64,000 nt of DNA from NCBI RefSeq assembly GCF_007655135.1, contig NC_045130.1:29880605-29944604 (forward strand), written 5' to 3'. Position numbers and translations under genes: made by a program. This DNA comes from Punica granatum. Taxonomy: Eukaryota > Streptophyta > Magnoliopsida > Myrtales > Lythraceae. Below, one piece after another: positions 24,805 through 38,147 of the stretch. The notes below the pieces were generated by a model that did not search any database, was not told the DNA's origin, and was given only the letters and a program-made list of their open reading frames with translations. The stretch's first letter is position 1; every line of letters begins with the position of its first letter.

Positions 24805-27315
24805 TTTCTTTGCAACTAGCTTAAGCAGTTCTAGGTTTTCTTTCTATCCTTTTTATAATTTAATACCTAAAGATGTTTACTTCCTCCTTGTTAGTAGCTA
24901 ATGCCTGTTCTTTCGCTATGCACTTGCTTGAATGGTTACTTCTATGAGGCTTCTCTCTGACCATCCTTTCAAATTTGTATAAAACGCATTTTGCCTCGTC
25001 CAGTTACATGGCCCCTTAAAAGCATATCCCATAAACTTTCTTATGGTTTAAATAGGGAACAATTTTAAAGTGATTCTTCTTTACCAGAAATTGTACTTTT
25101 GCTCATAAGTAATTAAACGCCCATATTTATTTTTCTTCCATTCTTGACATATTAACCAGTTAGCATAACCGTCATTCTTTCCTTTCCTTCCACTTGCTCA
25201 AAAATGCTCTAAGCCTAGGCGCTGTTACGATAGACATTGATATGGAACTTTAACGGCACAAGAGAAAAAGGCAAGTGCGCAAGTTGTGATTGAAAGCCGA
25301 AAACATGCACGAGCATCTGTGCTGGCTACCTTCCTACAACAGCCATCTCGGATTACTGAAGGTATGTGCAGGCACCCATATTAAGTCGAATTTGAAGATA
25401 ATTGCTTGACCATTTTTCTGCCTTATATATTGTCCTTATTGGATCTGCCCTTACACCTTTGATTTTGTTTGTTTTCTTGAGATGCTGCCTTGCTTATGGT
25501 TGACCGTGCATAGTACGTTTAGGGAATATTACTTGCCAACTGGTTCTACTGCGTTTTTACACATTACCCGTCGGTGGACAACAGTTGAACTTAGGGAATA
25601 TGTTTACGGTACATAGTTTTTTTTTTGCTTAGACAATACTATTTTAAACGTTTACTCTTCTTTCATGCTCTCTCCTTACAGGTATCCATTTTTTGTGGGT
25701 TTAGGGGTGTAATTTAGTATGATGTAAGACCAATACCCACAAGTAAACATTGCCCAGCTAACTACATTTCAACCTCATTACAAATCACTCAAAAACCATG
25801 TGTATTATAGAAATAGGCAATGAAGCTGTACTTCCACGATTGTTTTCGCTCATTTCAAACAAAAGATTTTGTTCAAAAGGTTTTCTGCACCATCGGTTTT
25901 AGCCGTTATTATTTTTCCTGGCGGTCATGTTTTTGCTGAATATCTATATATTTTTAGCTCCCTCTTGTAAGCGGCTCATGCCTATTCTTTAACTGTGCAT
26001 TTGCCTGAATGGTTACTGCTATGGGGCTCTTATTTCAGTATCCTCTGAAATTGTATGAAATGTACTATGCATCACCCCGTTAGAGGTGATGCGAACCTCA
26101 CAAAGGATTGTGAAACCCGACGACCAACTTGAATCGATTCCTAGATCGCTAAACACAGATTTAGATGAAGAGGATTATTGACCCGTTGTTTATAGAGAAA
26201 CAAGAACCAACAATATCAAGATAAGGATTATTGACTCGTTTTTTATGAAGAAACAAGAACCAATAATATCATATTGTGCCGAACAATTACAAGTTGTCAT
26301 ACTTGTTCGATCGAAGGAGTTCAATGAAGAACAAAGGAGAAAATCTCACCAAAATACCAGAATAGTCTGCCTATGATCAGCTACTCAGCCTCCTTTATAT
26401 AAGTTTAGGAGAAACTGAAAACTAATAAACTAGGCAACTTGAATAACTTTAGTTTCCTAAAGCCAGAAATAACAAAGGAAATTAAATAAAGACTATCTAG
26501 AATAGTTAACAGTCTTTTATTCCATCTTCAGCATCTCATGGCAAATCAGTTGAATAAAAGACTTTGGAGACCCAATTGAATTAGACTCCTCTTGGCCCAA
26601 AAAGCCCATCAGCAAGCTCTACATAGTTTGTTGGATTTGTTTGGCTTTCGCCCGTGTGATTGGCCCACTCGGAACATGCAAGCCTCCAAAATCTTGTGCT
26701 TCAGCTCCCTCTTCACGAGTCCGACTTCCAAACTTGTGTGCATCAGCCTCATTGTCATGCCCACGATCCTCATCAAGAGGTCCCTTAAAAAGAAAAGACC
26801 ATAAACTTTCTTCTTGTTTAAATAGGCGACCAGTTTTTAAAATAATTTTACTCACCATAAATTTTATTTGATCATATACAATTAAGCGGCGAAGTTTAGA
26901 TTTATTTTTCATTTCATTTTTTTTGTCCTTTCTATTTTGGACACATTAACAAGTTAGACATCGATATGCAAGTTTAACCCCACAATAGAGAAAAGCGCGT
27001 GCCAAGGCTGCGATGGAAAGCCAAAAGCTTGCACAAGTATCTTTGCTGGGTGCCACCCCACAATAACCATCTCGCGTTGCTGAAGGTATGCTCAAACAAC
27101 CATTTCAGCTCACTCTTGAAGATAATTGCCTCAGTTTATCTGACTGATAGGATCACTTTATGTATTTGCCCTTGAACTCCCCCTTTCATTAAAAATTTTC
27201 CCCTGAGAAGACGCCTTGCTTATGTTATTGTCCAAGTCCAACTAAGCCAAGACATCAGATTGCTAAGAGAATGTTACTTGCCAGTTGCTTCTATTGTTTC
27301 TTTTACTTATTGCCC
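24805..27315. repeat. Direct repeat pair of about 0.75 kb, second copy interrupted
   Basis: 24805-25560 aligns with 25860 to about 26080 plus 26780-27315. Shared phrases include GCCTGAATGGTTACT-like, CATAAACTTTCTT and a GCTGAAGGTATG end. The second copy is split by the gypsy relic. Confidence 0.7.
26080..26780 (-). mobile_element. Ty3/gypsy relic: pol 3' end plus LTR
   Basis: On the minus strand, codons from 26780 to 26619 encode an acidic tail followed by LHVPSGPITRAKAKQIQQTM and a stop, the typical pol C-terminal motif of plant gypsy elements. The following DNA to about 26080 looks like the 3' LTR: a TTATATAAAGGAGGC promoter-like site, then repeated GGTTCTTGTTTCT phrases. No integrase, RT or gag remains. 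Confidence 0.7.
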
Positions 27316-28769
27316 TAGGTGGTGACGTGATAAGTCGGCTTGAGAGTTAATTATTATAAGTTCATAGATTTGTCAAATATAGATTATGTAGAAAAAAATA
27401 TATCTTTTACTAACTTTCCCTAGCACATATTAATTTTCCTAAGAATTAAGTGATATAAATTTTGTTTCAAATCTAGCTCGATATAAATCACTGTTAATTC
27501 TTTGATGGAAAAATGTAATATGACATATTGACAGGGTGTTGTTTTGTGGACATGTGGGATTTACTGTGGGGCAAACAACAGAAACCGCATGAATGCTATG
27601 TTCTTTTCAATTTTCCTTTAAAGAGAAACCAAAATTTGTTCCACGCAAACCAACAATTCCTTCTTTCTCTCGTGGTCCCAAATTAATTCATTCTTTCTTC
27701 TTCAATCTTTCTTTTTTGAGTTTATTTTCGTGAAATAAATGCAGCCACTTAGATACTTCTGATATTCATCATACACCAACTAATAGAAATCTAGTTCCTT
27801 TATATCAATTGTTATATTACTAACAGCAGGGGCAGAAGGTGGACGACGGTCCAAACACGGTGATTGCAGTGGGCCACGGCATTCTTCAGCGGTGGCCAGG
27901 GTCCCTTGCTGTAGGAATAGATTGGGTCCAGGAACACCTTGATCGAGACTGGGTCTAGGTCGGGGTCTACGCAGCCCCTCGTGGAATAGAGAAGCAATTG
28001 GTGTTTCTCTTCTCATATTAAGCTGAAGAAGAGGGGAAGACAGTATAGAGTTAATTTGGTTTTTTTTCATAAAAATAAAAAGACACATTTTCTGGTGTTG
28101 GCCCCTTAATAAATCCACGTCTGTGCTAAATGATCTATCAGTATGCCATGTCGGATTTTTCCGTCAAGTAATGGACTTTGATTAACGGCGTGCTTGATTT
28201 AAAACAAAATTCTAAAAATTTGCTTTTATAATTTTTTTTAACATATGAGATTTAGGAAAATGAGCAAATCATGGGTTTCTTAATACAATTCAGGTACCTG
28301 CTGGAGCATCTAACTACTATTGAGTAATTCGCAGTGAAACCATATGTACTTTTTTTTTCCCTGACAAAAACTACAAGTAGTAAGACGTCCGCCATCTTAA
28401 AATGTTTTATGAACCCATTTATGTGGACATATGATGCTAACAAGTGCTAAACGACTAATCAAGCAGAAGAAATGGATGGGATGAGTAGCTCTTTAATTCT
28501 AGAGTGAAACCTCCCCACCGTTCCAAACGACTGACCGACCCTCGTCCCAAATTGTTAACGGAGGGGAAGCCTTCAACACGAGGCTCTAAGTAGCAGTTAG
28601 AAGAAAATTTATTTTCTCTAAGGTTGCGTCTGGTACGCATGAAAGGAACGTAATGCCCATTCTGTCCTTCCATTCTATGGCATTACTCTAATAAATCGAT
28701 ATAGGCATTCAATTACGCTAACACTTCTTCTTCAACTTGTTCGACTAAACATTTCTTCAAAATATTTGG

Positions 28770-29320
28770 TTAAGGGAAAATAATACCATATAACACTCTT
28801 TTTTTTATTATTTCTTGCTGCAATATAAGATGAAATAATTTCACCATACGTCATGAGGATTTCTTTTTTTTTTTTTGGCACCGGACATCATTTCGTCAGT
28901 ATTTGGTAAAAAACGGAATGGTATGCTGACGTAACAGTTTTTTGGGAGAGTTTTGCAAGAATTGTAACTAAAGAGAACCTAAAACAAATAAAATAAAATA
29001 ATAATAATCTAACTAAGAAAAAGAAAATTAGAGGAGAGATTTGCACCCCGCCAGCCGCCCCCCTCAATCGAGGTCGCAGGGTCAGACCGCTACGTCGACA
29101 TCGATCGGAGGGTGGGCGGCCGACTAGAAAGCACCCTCCTTCTCTGTTATCGCCTCTACTTTAAAATTTTTTATTTTATTTTATTAGTTTTAGGTTCCTC
29201 TAGTTGTAATTCTTGTAAAAACTCCACGCCAAAAGACTGTGTTGTAAGGTGAAAAAATAAACGGCATGTTGTGAGGTGAAAAAAAAAATCCATGACTTAT
29301 GGAAAACACCAATAACTATG
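28770..29320. mobile_element. Inverted-repeat element (MITE-like)
   Basis: Arms about 28938-29005 and 29175-29242 are close reverse complements (CAAGAATTGTAACTAAAGAG against CAAGAATTACAACTAGAGG). They enclose a GC-rich loop with TCGACATCGATCGG. It is missing from the matching place near 21600. Exact ends are not settled. Confidence 0.5.
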
Positions 29321-31404
29321 ACTTAATGCATAAATTTACCATCCATATACAATTTCTAGAACCTTGGCAGCAAAGTGGTGATACGGTGACGAGGCGAAGC
29401 ATCTAATGCAGACTGAGGGTGAAATGAGGTTTTATATTAAATTCAGTACTTGATCAAAAAAGAAATTAAATTCAATTATAATTGTTAATATGAATATAAT
29501 AATCTTTTTGTTTGAAAGAATTGTTGTAATTTCCTGATAGCTGCTTGAACTTTGTAGATACTTGTTTATTTAATAGAACAACATTATAAAATAAGCATAC
29601 AAATAATTATTTGAGAGTGCATTAGCTAAATTTTAATAGAACAATTCATTTACCAGTATAGTTTCCATGAAATAATTTAAAAGATCCAAAAAGCTAATCA
29701 TTCAATTTTATTTGATGAAAGAAGGATCATCAAGCGTTCAGTGATATTAAATAAGACGTAGAAATTTGTTTAATTAAAGAAAATTCTAAGCGGGAAACAA
29801 AGTTGAATTACAATGACCATTTATGTTAAAGACTTTTATTAAAAAAAAAAGCAAAATATTTCAAAATAAATTAATTTTTTTCAGAAAACTTATATAATTG
29901 AAGCTGAAAAAAATCAATAATCTTCTTATAGAAATTATTTTCTAAAATAAATTACTAATATAACGTCGTCTTGTACGTTATATATTATATGGCTCAATTC
30001 CATGATATTAGAGTACAACTCAAGGGGATCAAATAGTTTAAAAAGGAGTAAAGACAAAAATCGAAAAACTAAAATAATATGTGGTGAAAAGATATTCATT
30101 AATCTCTCTTTTGAATAATTAAGTCTATTTCATATCAATATTTTTTTAGGGTAAAGGAAAATAAAAAATCCTAGAAAGAGTAAAATTTTCAGCTTCAATT
30201 GCATCTTGCTATATAGGAGTAAAATTAATGCACTCTCTACCCATGAAATTTTATCAAAGGACAGTTGGGAGCCTTAATAGTTGATCAAAATTGACACTCT
30301 CCCACAATCGATCGAGTTGAGTAACGGAACTGTTAATAGGATTAACGAAAAAATTAACTTGACTCTCTTATACCATGATTAAATGAAAAAAAATAAAAAA
30401 TAAAATAAAATAACTCGGTCAACTCAGGATTCAAGAAAACTTAGAGGGTTGGGAGTGCATTTCACCATTATATAAGAAAAGGCAAGAAAAAAAAAAGAGA
30501 CCTAATTTTGGAGAAATTACACAATTTTTTTTTAAAAAAAATTATGATAGGACTGATAAGTTTTCTAATACGAACCCATATTAGATAATGATATATAAAG
30601 ATGGTCCAATTGGATTCTGAAAATTTTATGGACATTCCTTCTCGGTGGAATTTTCTTTCTTAAATCAAACCAATTTATGTAGGTTGGTGGAAATGTGAGG
30701 GCAATTCAGAAAAAAAAGTAAGTTATTGATGAATAATAAGCGACATTAATGAGATATATATGTCGAAATGTGCTGTCAATTGAACGCCAATTCCATATTG
30801 GTGAATTTTTTTCATATATAAATAAAATTCGGTATTGGCCGTGGCAATTAACCAAATCAAAAGAGAGACATTCCCTTGCCAAAGCCACATATTCGTTTTT
30901 TTTTTTTCATTTAAAAAAAAGAGAGAGAAAGAGAAAGATTACCTGTCCCTTTTGGTGGTTACGGGCAATCCAGAGGAGAAAGATAGGGAGCCGAGAGATT
31001 TTTCTTTTTGTCTATTTTATTATCAAACATCAAGATAAGTGTGTTTCCTATCGTTGTGAGAATAGCCTGAAGTCGATCACCCATTGGAGGATCTACATGT
31101 GTGCGTTTTTTCAGAGGATCACATACGAATATTGCCACGTTGTCATCGAAGGTATATCCTAATCTTGACTATCTGAATTTAAATTAATATTTTATTCGGC
31201 AGGACATGCTAGTTCTCTCCATATATTGTCACAGTTTCATATAAAGTTAATCACTCTATAGAGAATTTCTTTTACCAATAATTTTTTGAAAATATCGTAA
31301 TCATCAAGCAACTATAATTTATCTGAAAAAAAAAGAAGTTTCTCTATTAAGATTAAGTTGTATTCTATTTACTCTATAATTTATAATATGATCTATAATC
31401 TACA

Positions 31405-32181
31405 TCTACATATATTAAAGGAGAATTGGTATATTTATCATGCAATAATTAGTTTTAAATTTATTATTATATATAAGTAAAAAAATAAAAAATACATGTA
31501 ATATGTATATTTCATGAAGAATTTTGTACGGTTACACTTGATATATCATAACAATGAAAATAGTTAAAATATAATTATTCAAAGGTACAATTTTAATAAT
31601 TTAATTAATAAAAAGTAAAATTTCGCTGCCTAAGTAATCGAAAATCGAAATACCTAAACCACTTAAACTCAAATATAAATGTTCAATCTTTTAATTTGTA
31701 TTATATTTCAACAATGATAAAGTAAGCCAAGTAAATTGTAGTTGGAGAATAATATAAAAGGTGCAGTAATATCAATATTGTAGCAATGAAATGGAAAGAA
31801 CCTGATTAAACGTTAAAGAAAACAAATTCAACCGGATATGGTTTATTAAAATTTTATGCGAATCATTCACTTGACTTTCAAATATAAGCAACTAAAGACC
31901 TTATAATACCAATTTGAATATGCATATTTAGTAATCACATTAAAGAATTCCCAATATATAAATATGTCTGTATTGAAAAAAGAAGGTATATATTTATTGC
32001 ATACTTATGGAATAAAATTATGCAGTACTAAAATAATGAATGAAATATGTACTATTTCTAAAATATTTGTAAAAATAAATTTTTTATAAGCATAAATGAA
32101 TATGCAATATTTTAAAATAGGTTTTTATTTTAAAAAGTAATTCATGTCAAAATCTCGTGCAACACATAGGTAAAACACTAG
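31405..32181 (+). mobile_element. Helitron-like element
   Basis: Starts TCTACATATATTAAAGGAG after an A. Ends CGTGCAACACATAGG, then AAAACACTAG before a T, fitting the 5' TC, 3' hairpin and CTAG|T rules of Helitrons. About 0.78 kb, AT-rich, no RepHel coding. Confidence 0.5.
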
Positions 32182-32769
32182 TAAATTAGAGTTTTTTTGA
32201 ATGGTTCAATAAATATTTTGCAACTAATGGTCTCAATTATTTGTATATTCGATAGTTTTTTTTTATAGATTCTCACAAAAACTTGATTACACATTTTTAA
32301 AATATAAAATTCTATGACATCCTTATTTTAAATATTTAATTTTCATTTTTTAATATTGCCATATGTTGATATATTATAATAATGTTAATCTTATAATAAA
32401 AATTAAAATTACCATCCGATTAAATACTTATTTATTAGTTATTTTCTGAAGTTGAGTTTTTTTTTATTAATAGCCAATAAGATATTGAATTTTCATAAAG
32501 GAGCTTAACATAATTAAATCAACTCTCTTAATTTTTAATAAATTATTTTATTATTTTGTTTCATTGATGAGAGATTATCTATTACTCTAGGAGTCTATTT
32601 TACTTATGCATATGGATTAAAATGAAGCAGTTATCGACTTCATTTCAAAATTGTAAGTTTCTTGTATAGCTACTAATGATATAGCAGTTGCAATAATCGC
32701 ATGTTTTAGACTGGTATCAATTTTTTTTATTTATAAACAACTATAATTATTAGATAAAGATTTTTTTTC

Positions 32770-33480
32770 CTAGTCTTACCATAACAAAGAAAGTTCTTCC
32801 GCCTGATTCATTTTTCACCTATGTGATAAGAGTTGCTTATGTACTACTTCAAAGGGAATGGGTCAGCTCGCAGGCTGCACAGGTAGGTCGCTGTCTAGAA
32901 GATAAATCTTTTATGAGCCTGATCAAGGGTGATTTTACTTAATCAACGCTTATCCAACTCTTATTGTTAACTTTTCACTTGGTTCCAAAGTTTACCGAGC
33001 GTTTATCTATGGGTATCATGTCGAACTTATCTTGAAGCTGAAGGATAAAATGGTACTTCTTTTACTAATAGAGAGAAGATATGCTCATAGAATTTGGGCA
33101 AACATTCAATTTACAAGTTTAGGATAATATCATGTTTCGCCTTCAGCTCTCAAGCAAGATCGGTTGGACATGAAACCCATAAAACAAATGCTTGTTAAGA
33201 TTTAAAATCAAATGTAAGGTAAAAGCAAGAGTTTGGCAAGTGTTTATTATGTAAAGTTAATCTCCCACAAATTGAGCTCGTATTTGTTGATTTCTAGATG
33301 ACCTTGATTGTTGCTTGCGGCTGAGCTCATTCCCGTTGAGGTAGTGCCTAACCAACTAGACGTCACTCAGATGAAAGCTAAAAGTCTGGCGGAAGGATTT
33401 TTTATTTGCACATGGACAATAGGCGAAATGAAAACTAAAGCCTCTGGTGGAAGGAACTTTATTTCCGCATGGACAGTAGG
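32770..33480. repeat. Long inverted repeat (M2), copy 3
   Basis: Same two-armed structure as at 17795-18465. This copy has an extra partial duplication of the right arm end near 33370-33480, where GGCGAAATGAAAACTAAAG follows a first GGCGAA. Confidence 0.6.
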
Positions 33481-33936
33481 CGAATTTTGTTCCAATATTG
33501 AGCATTCAATCAGTTGATGAAACAATAGGAAGTAAATTGGATCACAAAATGAGATAGATTAGATAAATTATCATGGGTGTGATAGCCAATAGAAAGTTGA
33601 CATGTGGATTTATTATTTTAAATTTTTGGATTTTCTAATGTTTTAATTTTCAGCCAATGGAAAACTGACACGTGAATAATTAACGGTATGTTATGACAGA
33701 TTTGACGGTGTGAAGTGCTCGTCTGCAGCTCCATAATAACAGGTTACAAATAGGATTAAAGTGACTTACGGATCAAATCTTATAGGACAAGAAATTTCAA
33801 AATGAAACAAATTTATAGGGTTTCTACTATACTTCTCCCCAATGCGAAACATGAGTAAATTATTCTCCGCATGGTACGTGTGGGTGATGCTCTAGTAATC
33901 ATTAAAGTGAGATAGTTTACTCTTTTTGCTAATTAA

Positions 33937-35668
33937 CTAGTCCTGAAACCTGCGCATTGTGGAAGCGCTTGCGGTTATTAGAATTTTAACCATCCATTCG
34001 AACATAAGTTTGAAAAGAATATATTTACATACTTCATATTTTATTTAAGAAAAAGCATATAATTATAGTTTTTGCTAAATATTTTTCTAAATCGATGAAA
34101 ATTCAAAAATCTTAAATAGACTAAGAGGATTGAAAGTGATATATATGTGTATATGTTATATAAATAAATAAATAAAGGGAAAATATACTTTTGATCATAT
34201 AAATCTTAAATACTTTTGATTGAAAGTCGGGGCCCAATTGGATTTCTGAATACCATGATTCACATTAAAAAAAAATAATGATGATTAAAGCCAACAACTC
34301 TGCAAGAACCAAAGGTCAGAACCCCATACATCATCCCAACATATTCATTTTCTTCTTCTCTTCTATTTCCTACGCCGTCGACTTCAAGAATCCTGATTTT
34401 CTTCTTCGGAATGGTGTCAGCGTGGTGTGGGATATGGGGGAGGAGGAAGGTTAGCTCCTGCACCTCGACTCCATCTTCTTCCTCCACGACTTCCCCGACT
34501 TCTGATACTGTGTTCGGTTCGATCACTCATACCTTGATTCGGCTTAATTTGGCCTGAAACAATCAGTGTGAACTCCACAGAGTTCAACGGTCAATCATAC
34601 TAAGCAGCTGATTTTCATTAGCATGACTTTCTATCAGAAAATTTGCTTGAAAACGAATCAATTCTTAATGAATTTAACTATACAAATGTAAAGTTGATGG
34701 GTTGACAGTCAAATTTTTGTCAGAGGTTTTTTTTTTTGTGGCCAATTTTTCAAAGGTTGTGTAAATTGATGAATTATAACACTTATTCTTTAGTAAGAAT
34801 ACAGACTTCAAATTGTGGGATGGATTCCACAGAGTGGAAGAGCTCGAGAGAGAGTCAGAGAGTGGAGAGAGAGGGAGCTTATAGAGGCTGGCTTTCGAGA
34901 AAATACTGCTTCTCCGACTCCGACTCCGACTCCTGCACTGATATTTCAAAGCATTTGAAACCAACTGATAAATAGCTGAATTGAACAAAAAAATCAACTC
35001 CTCTCCTCTCCCTTTCTCTGTTAACTGATCAGATAGAAAGCACCATTGAAATCTGAGCAAAACCCACCGGGCCATAAAAAACCAAAAACAAAGAAATAGA
35101 GAAACGAAAAGAGAGACATACCTCGTTGAAGCATAATGTGTGGAGGCAGAGTGAATTAAAACTCAGAGGGGAGAGGCCACGCATTAGATGAGGTAGAAAT
35201 AAGACTCATTGATTTGTGTAAAAAAATACATTTTAATCTTTTTATTTTCATTGAAAAGTCATTATTTGTGAGAAAATATTAGGTGAGTAATACACAATCA
35301 CTTGGTTGTGTAAAACTCCACTCCTAAATGACAAGTGTCTCACTCAAGTGGTTGTGTATTACTCATCCACTATTTTCTCTATTACTTGTAAACTTGTTCG
35401 TAAAGGTAATCTTTATTAATCCTTATTACATCCTCTTCTTTCTCCATCTTGGATTGTGAAAGTCAATATCCTTGACTCATTGGAATCATCATGGATGTAA
35501 TTAATTATTTCAAATTAATTGATTGAGTATCAAAAATATGATAGATGTACAAGAGAACGTGAAGAGACATTGCACCATGAGAGGATTTCCAAGATTTGAT
35601 TAGAGTTGAGGATTTAAGAATACGACTCTATGGACTCCAGCTATTTGCTTTTATATAGATATAATAGA
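33937..35668 (-). mobile_element. Helitron-like element with a possible captured gene fragment
   Basis: On the minus strand it begins TCTATTATATCTATATAAAAG and ends with a GCGCTTCCACAATGCGC hairpin, then GGACTAG, inserted between A and T. The empty site is visible in copy 2 near 19105 (AATCAATTGGTTTATA). The interior looks gene-like: near 35120-35180 a leader-like exon ends CAACGAG|GTATGT, and 34260-34526 encodes an acidic stretch of a protein I do not recognise. No helicase is present. Confidence 0.7.
35271..35378. mobile_element. Short MITE nested in the Helitron
   Basis: About 108 bp with inverted ends of about 34 bp (AGAAAATATTAGGTGAGTAA and AGAAAATAGTGGATGAGTAA). No coding capacity. Confidence 0.6.
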
Positions 35669-37060
35669 TCGTTTCATATAAACCGGCAAAAATGCACACT
35701 TTGTGCAGCCTATACATGGATAAAATTTTTATTTATTTTAAGTAGCAGATAATGTTTGAATAGGTATAATTCCTGAAGATATATAAAATCTGATATTAAC
35801 ATGCCTCGTTACATACACAAAATGCATATCCAAAATATATATACACAAAATACATATTTCTTTTTTGTGAATATTATACTTGATGACATAATTGATACTA
35901 AGTACACTGCATATTATTTCTATAAATTATTGGAAAATTTCATATATTATTGCATGTGTAAAATAATATTTTATTTTTACAATTAAATCGTGTAGTTGCG
36001 CAATTAAATAGTTATAATCTTCTGAGGGAACTATTTAATAATATATTATATCTAAGATAGTGTGCAAAAGATATTGCATATTCTAGTGGAAAGCTCAATT
36101 TTACTAGGTTGAAATTAGATTAATAAAAATTCTTTAATATTTTCAACGGCTGTTAATGTAGCAGTATTGAAAGGTTTAGAATTCTAATGATGCAAGTGAA
36201 AGAAGGTGGTTTTAATTTTGTTTAGGTGGTGACATAAGAAGCCGACTCGAGAGTTAATTATTTTATATGTACATCGATTTGTTCAAAATAAATTATCTAG
36301 AAAAATATGTGGTTTACTAACTTTCCCTTGCAAATATCTTACAACTTTTTTTTTTTGTAAGAATAAGTGGTTTGAATTTTGTTTGAAATCTTAGCACGTT
36401 ATCCATAGTGTACAATGACATATTGGATCTAGGAAGACCTCGATCGAGACTGTGTCTGGGTCCGAGTCGACACGCCCCTGGTGAAAGAGAGGCAATTGGT
36501 TTTTCTCTACCCATATTAGGCTATAGAGAGGGGGAAAAAGAGGAAATTCGGTCATGTGGATGTGAAACAAATTTGGATTTTCATTTTTTTTAAAGAAAAG
36601 AACACAATTTTTATTGTTGGGCTCCATAATAAATCAACGCCTGCACGAAATGGTCTTCAGTATGCTATGTTAGATTTTTCAGTTAAAGAATAGATGTTGA
36701 TGGATGGTGTGCTAAATTTGAAACAGAACTCAAATTACTTGCTCTTATAGAAAACTTGAAAACATATGTTAGATTTGGGAAAACAAGGAAATTATGTGTT
36801 TTCATTGCCAAAAAAAAAAACAAAGGAAATCATGTAATTTTCTAATTTAGAATTAGATACCTTCCGGAGCCATCTAGCTACTGCTAAATAATTATCGATG
36901 AAACCATATTATGTAATGTTTTGCGACTGAATCTACAAATAATAAGACGTCTGCTATCTTAAAATGTTCCAATGAACCCATTTATGTGGACATGATACTA
37001 ACAAGTGCTAAATGTCCAATCAAGCAGAAGAAATGGATGGGGGTGAAGAATAGCGTTTGG

Positions 37061-37790
37061 TTATGCGGCAAAATAGAAAAAAGAAAAAAAGAAAAGAAAA
37101 AAAAGAGAGAGTAGAAAAATAGAGAAAATTCAGGAAAATTATAAATTCAGAGAAGTTAAGAAAATGGAATAGAAATTAAATAAGTACATAAAAATTTTAA
37201 GAAAAAAATAAAATTCATAGAAAAAATAAAAATTAACAATAATTAGAAATTAAAAATAAAATTTTAAAATAAGCAAAATAATTAAATGAAATAAATATAA
37301 AAATCGGATAATTCAATGAAATTTAAAGAACAAATGGGGAAAATTATTTCAATGATAAAAAAAAATAAAATTCATGCTAGATTTAGGAAATCAACAAAAT
37401 TCATGAATAGTGCCACAATCAATCCTATCTTCTAGCTTTTTTTAACAAAAAAAAATTACGAGAAGGCCTATTAATAACATAGAAAATCTAATAGTTAATA
37501 AAGGGACACATATAATCATCTCACGAGTATCAAATTCGGGACCTTTTGATTACCTAACGGAGCGTTCGTCACTGAGTTACACTATCTTTTATTTTAATAG
37601 TTTAGTATTATCTATTATATAAAGAATGTTTCATGTGCAACACATGTGTAGATCCACTAATATCTATAAATATACAGATTGACATTTTGATAAGTAAATC
37701 CAGCATATTAGTTGCCCTCCTTCGTACTTTAAGGCTCAATAAAAAATATATATATATATCACCATTTTCTCTCAATCAACTAGATTCGTT
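37061..37790. other. Non-coding, purine-rich stretch with a tRNA-like fragment
   Basis: A-rich, low-complexity sequence from 37070 to 37380. At 37500-37590 the minus strand resembles a tRNA-derived SINE end. At 37620-37660 TGTGCAACACATGTG resembles a Helitron terminus. No gene seen. Confidence 0.4.
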
Positions 37791-38147
37791 TTTGGCATAC
37801 CAAACATGACATAAGACCAAGCTTCGTAACGAATAGAATGGAGTTGGCACATAAAAAGTTACTCCATTCCAGCTGCATTGGACGGTACCAAGTCGGTAAG
37901 ATCCCACTGCACGCTTTGAACAAACTTGCAATTTTCTTATGGTAGCAATTTCCTGGCTATATGATGAATAATCTATACAAACACAGTATGCCAGAAGGAG
38001 TGATAACCAACATGACCCATCGCAGTTCGGTCTCCGAAGGATGCTTCATCTACCGATATAAGTTCCGACAATCACAAGAATCATACACATATAGATTTGT
38101 TGGGTATCCCTCCAATTTGGATGAAATTGGGCTCAAATTGTATTGGG

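Larger units (their letters stand above)
22860..27315. other. 4.4-kb block inserted between two M3-M4 halves
   Basis: Not present in copies 1 or 3. It holds a TATAAGAGGC box-like site near 23020, pyrimidine-rich sequence, a 414-bp tandem duplication, a second-order duplication (about 24800-25560 against 25860-27315) and a gypsy relic. No intact gene; the short reading frames lack known motifs. Its origin is unknown to me. Confidence 0.5.
15531..30720. repeat. Segmental tandem array, copy 2
   Basis: M1 at about 15560-15975, an AT-rich stretch, M2 at about 17795-18550, then M3 plus M4 present twice: 19495-22860 and 27315-30700. A 4.4-kb block separates the two. M1 markers such as GTGGCAATTAACCAAAT recur in copies 2 and 3, with a close variant in copy 1. 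M3 markers include CAGTGAACCCATTTATGT-like sequence. Confidence 0.75.
30721..37060. repeat. Segmental tandem array, copy 3 (partial)
   Basis: M1 at about 30745-31165, an AT-rich stretch holding a Helitron-like insertion, M2 at about 32765-33585, then M3 at about 36215-37060. Instead of M4, M3 here continues through 37790-38090 into the 3' side of the intact ARF-GAP gene, so this copy keeps the ancestral junction. Confidence 0.7.

Noticed and set aside
30749..31162. 137-codon frame in M1 of copy 3
   Set aside because: The matching M1 copies at 1 and 15560 do not keep the frame, so there is no sign of coding constraint.
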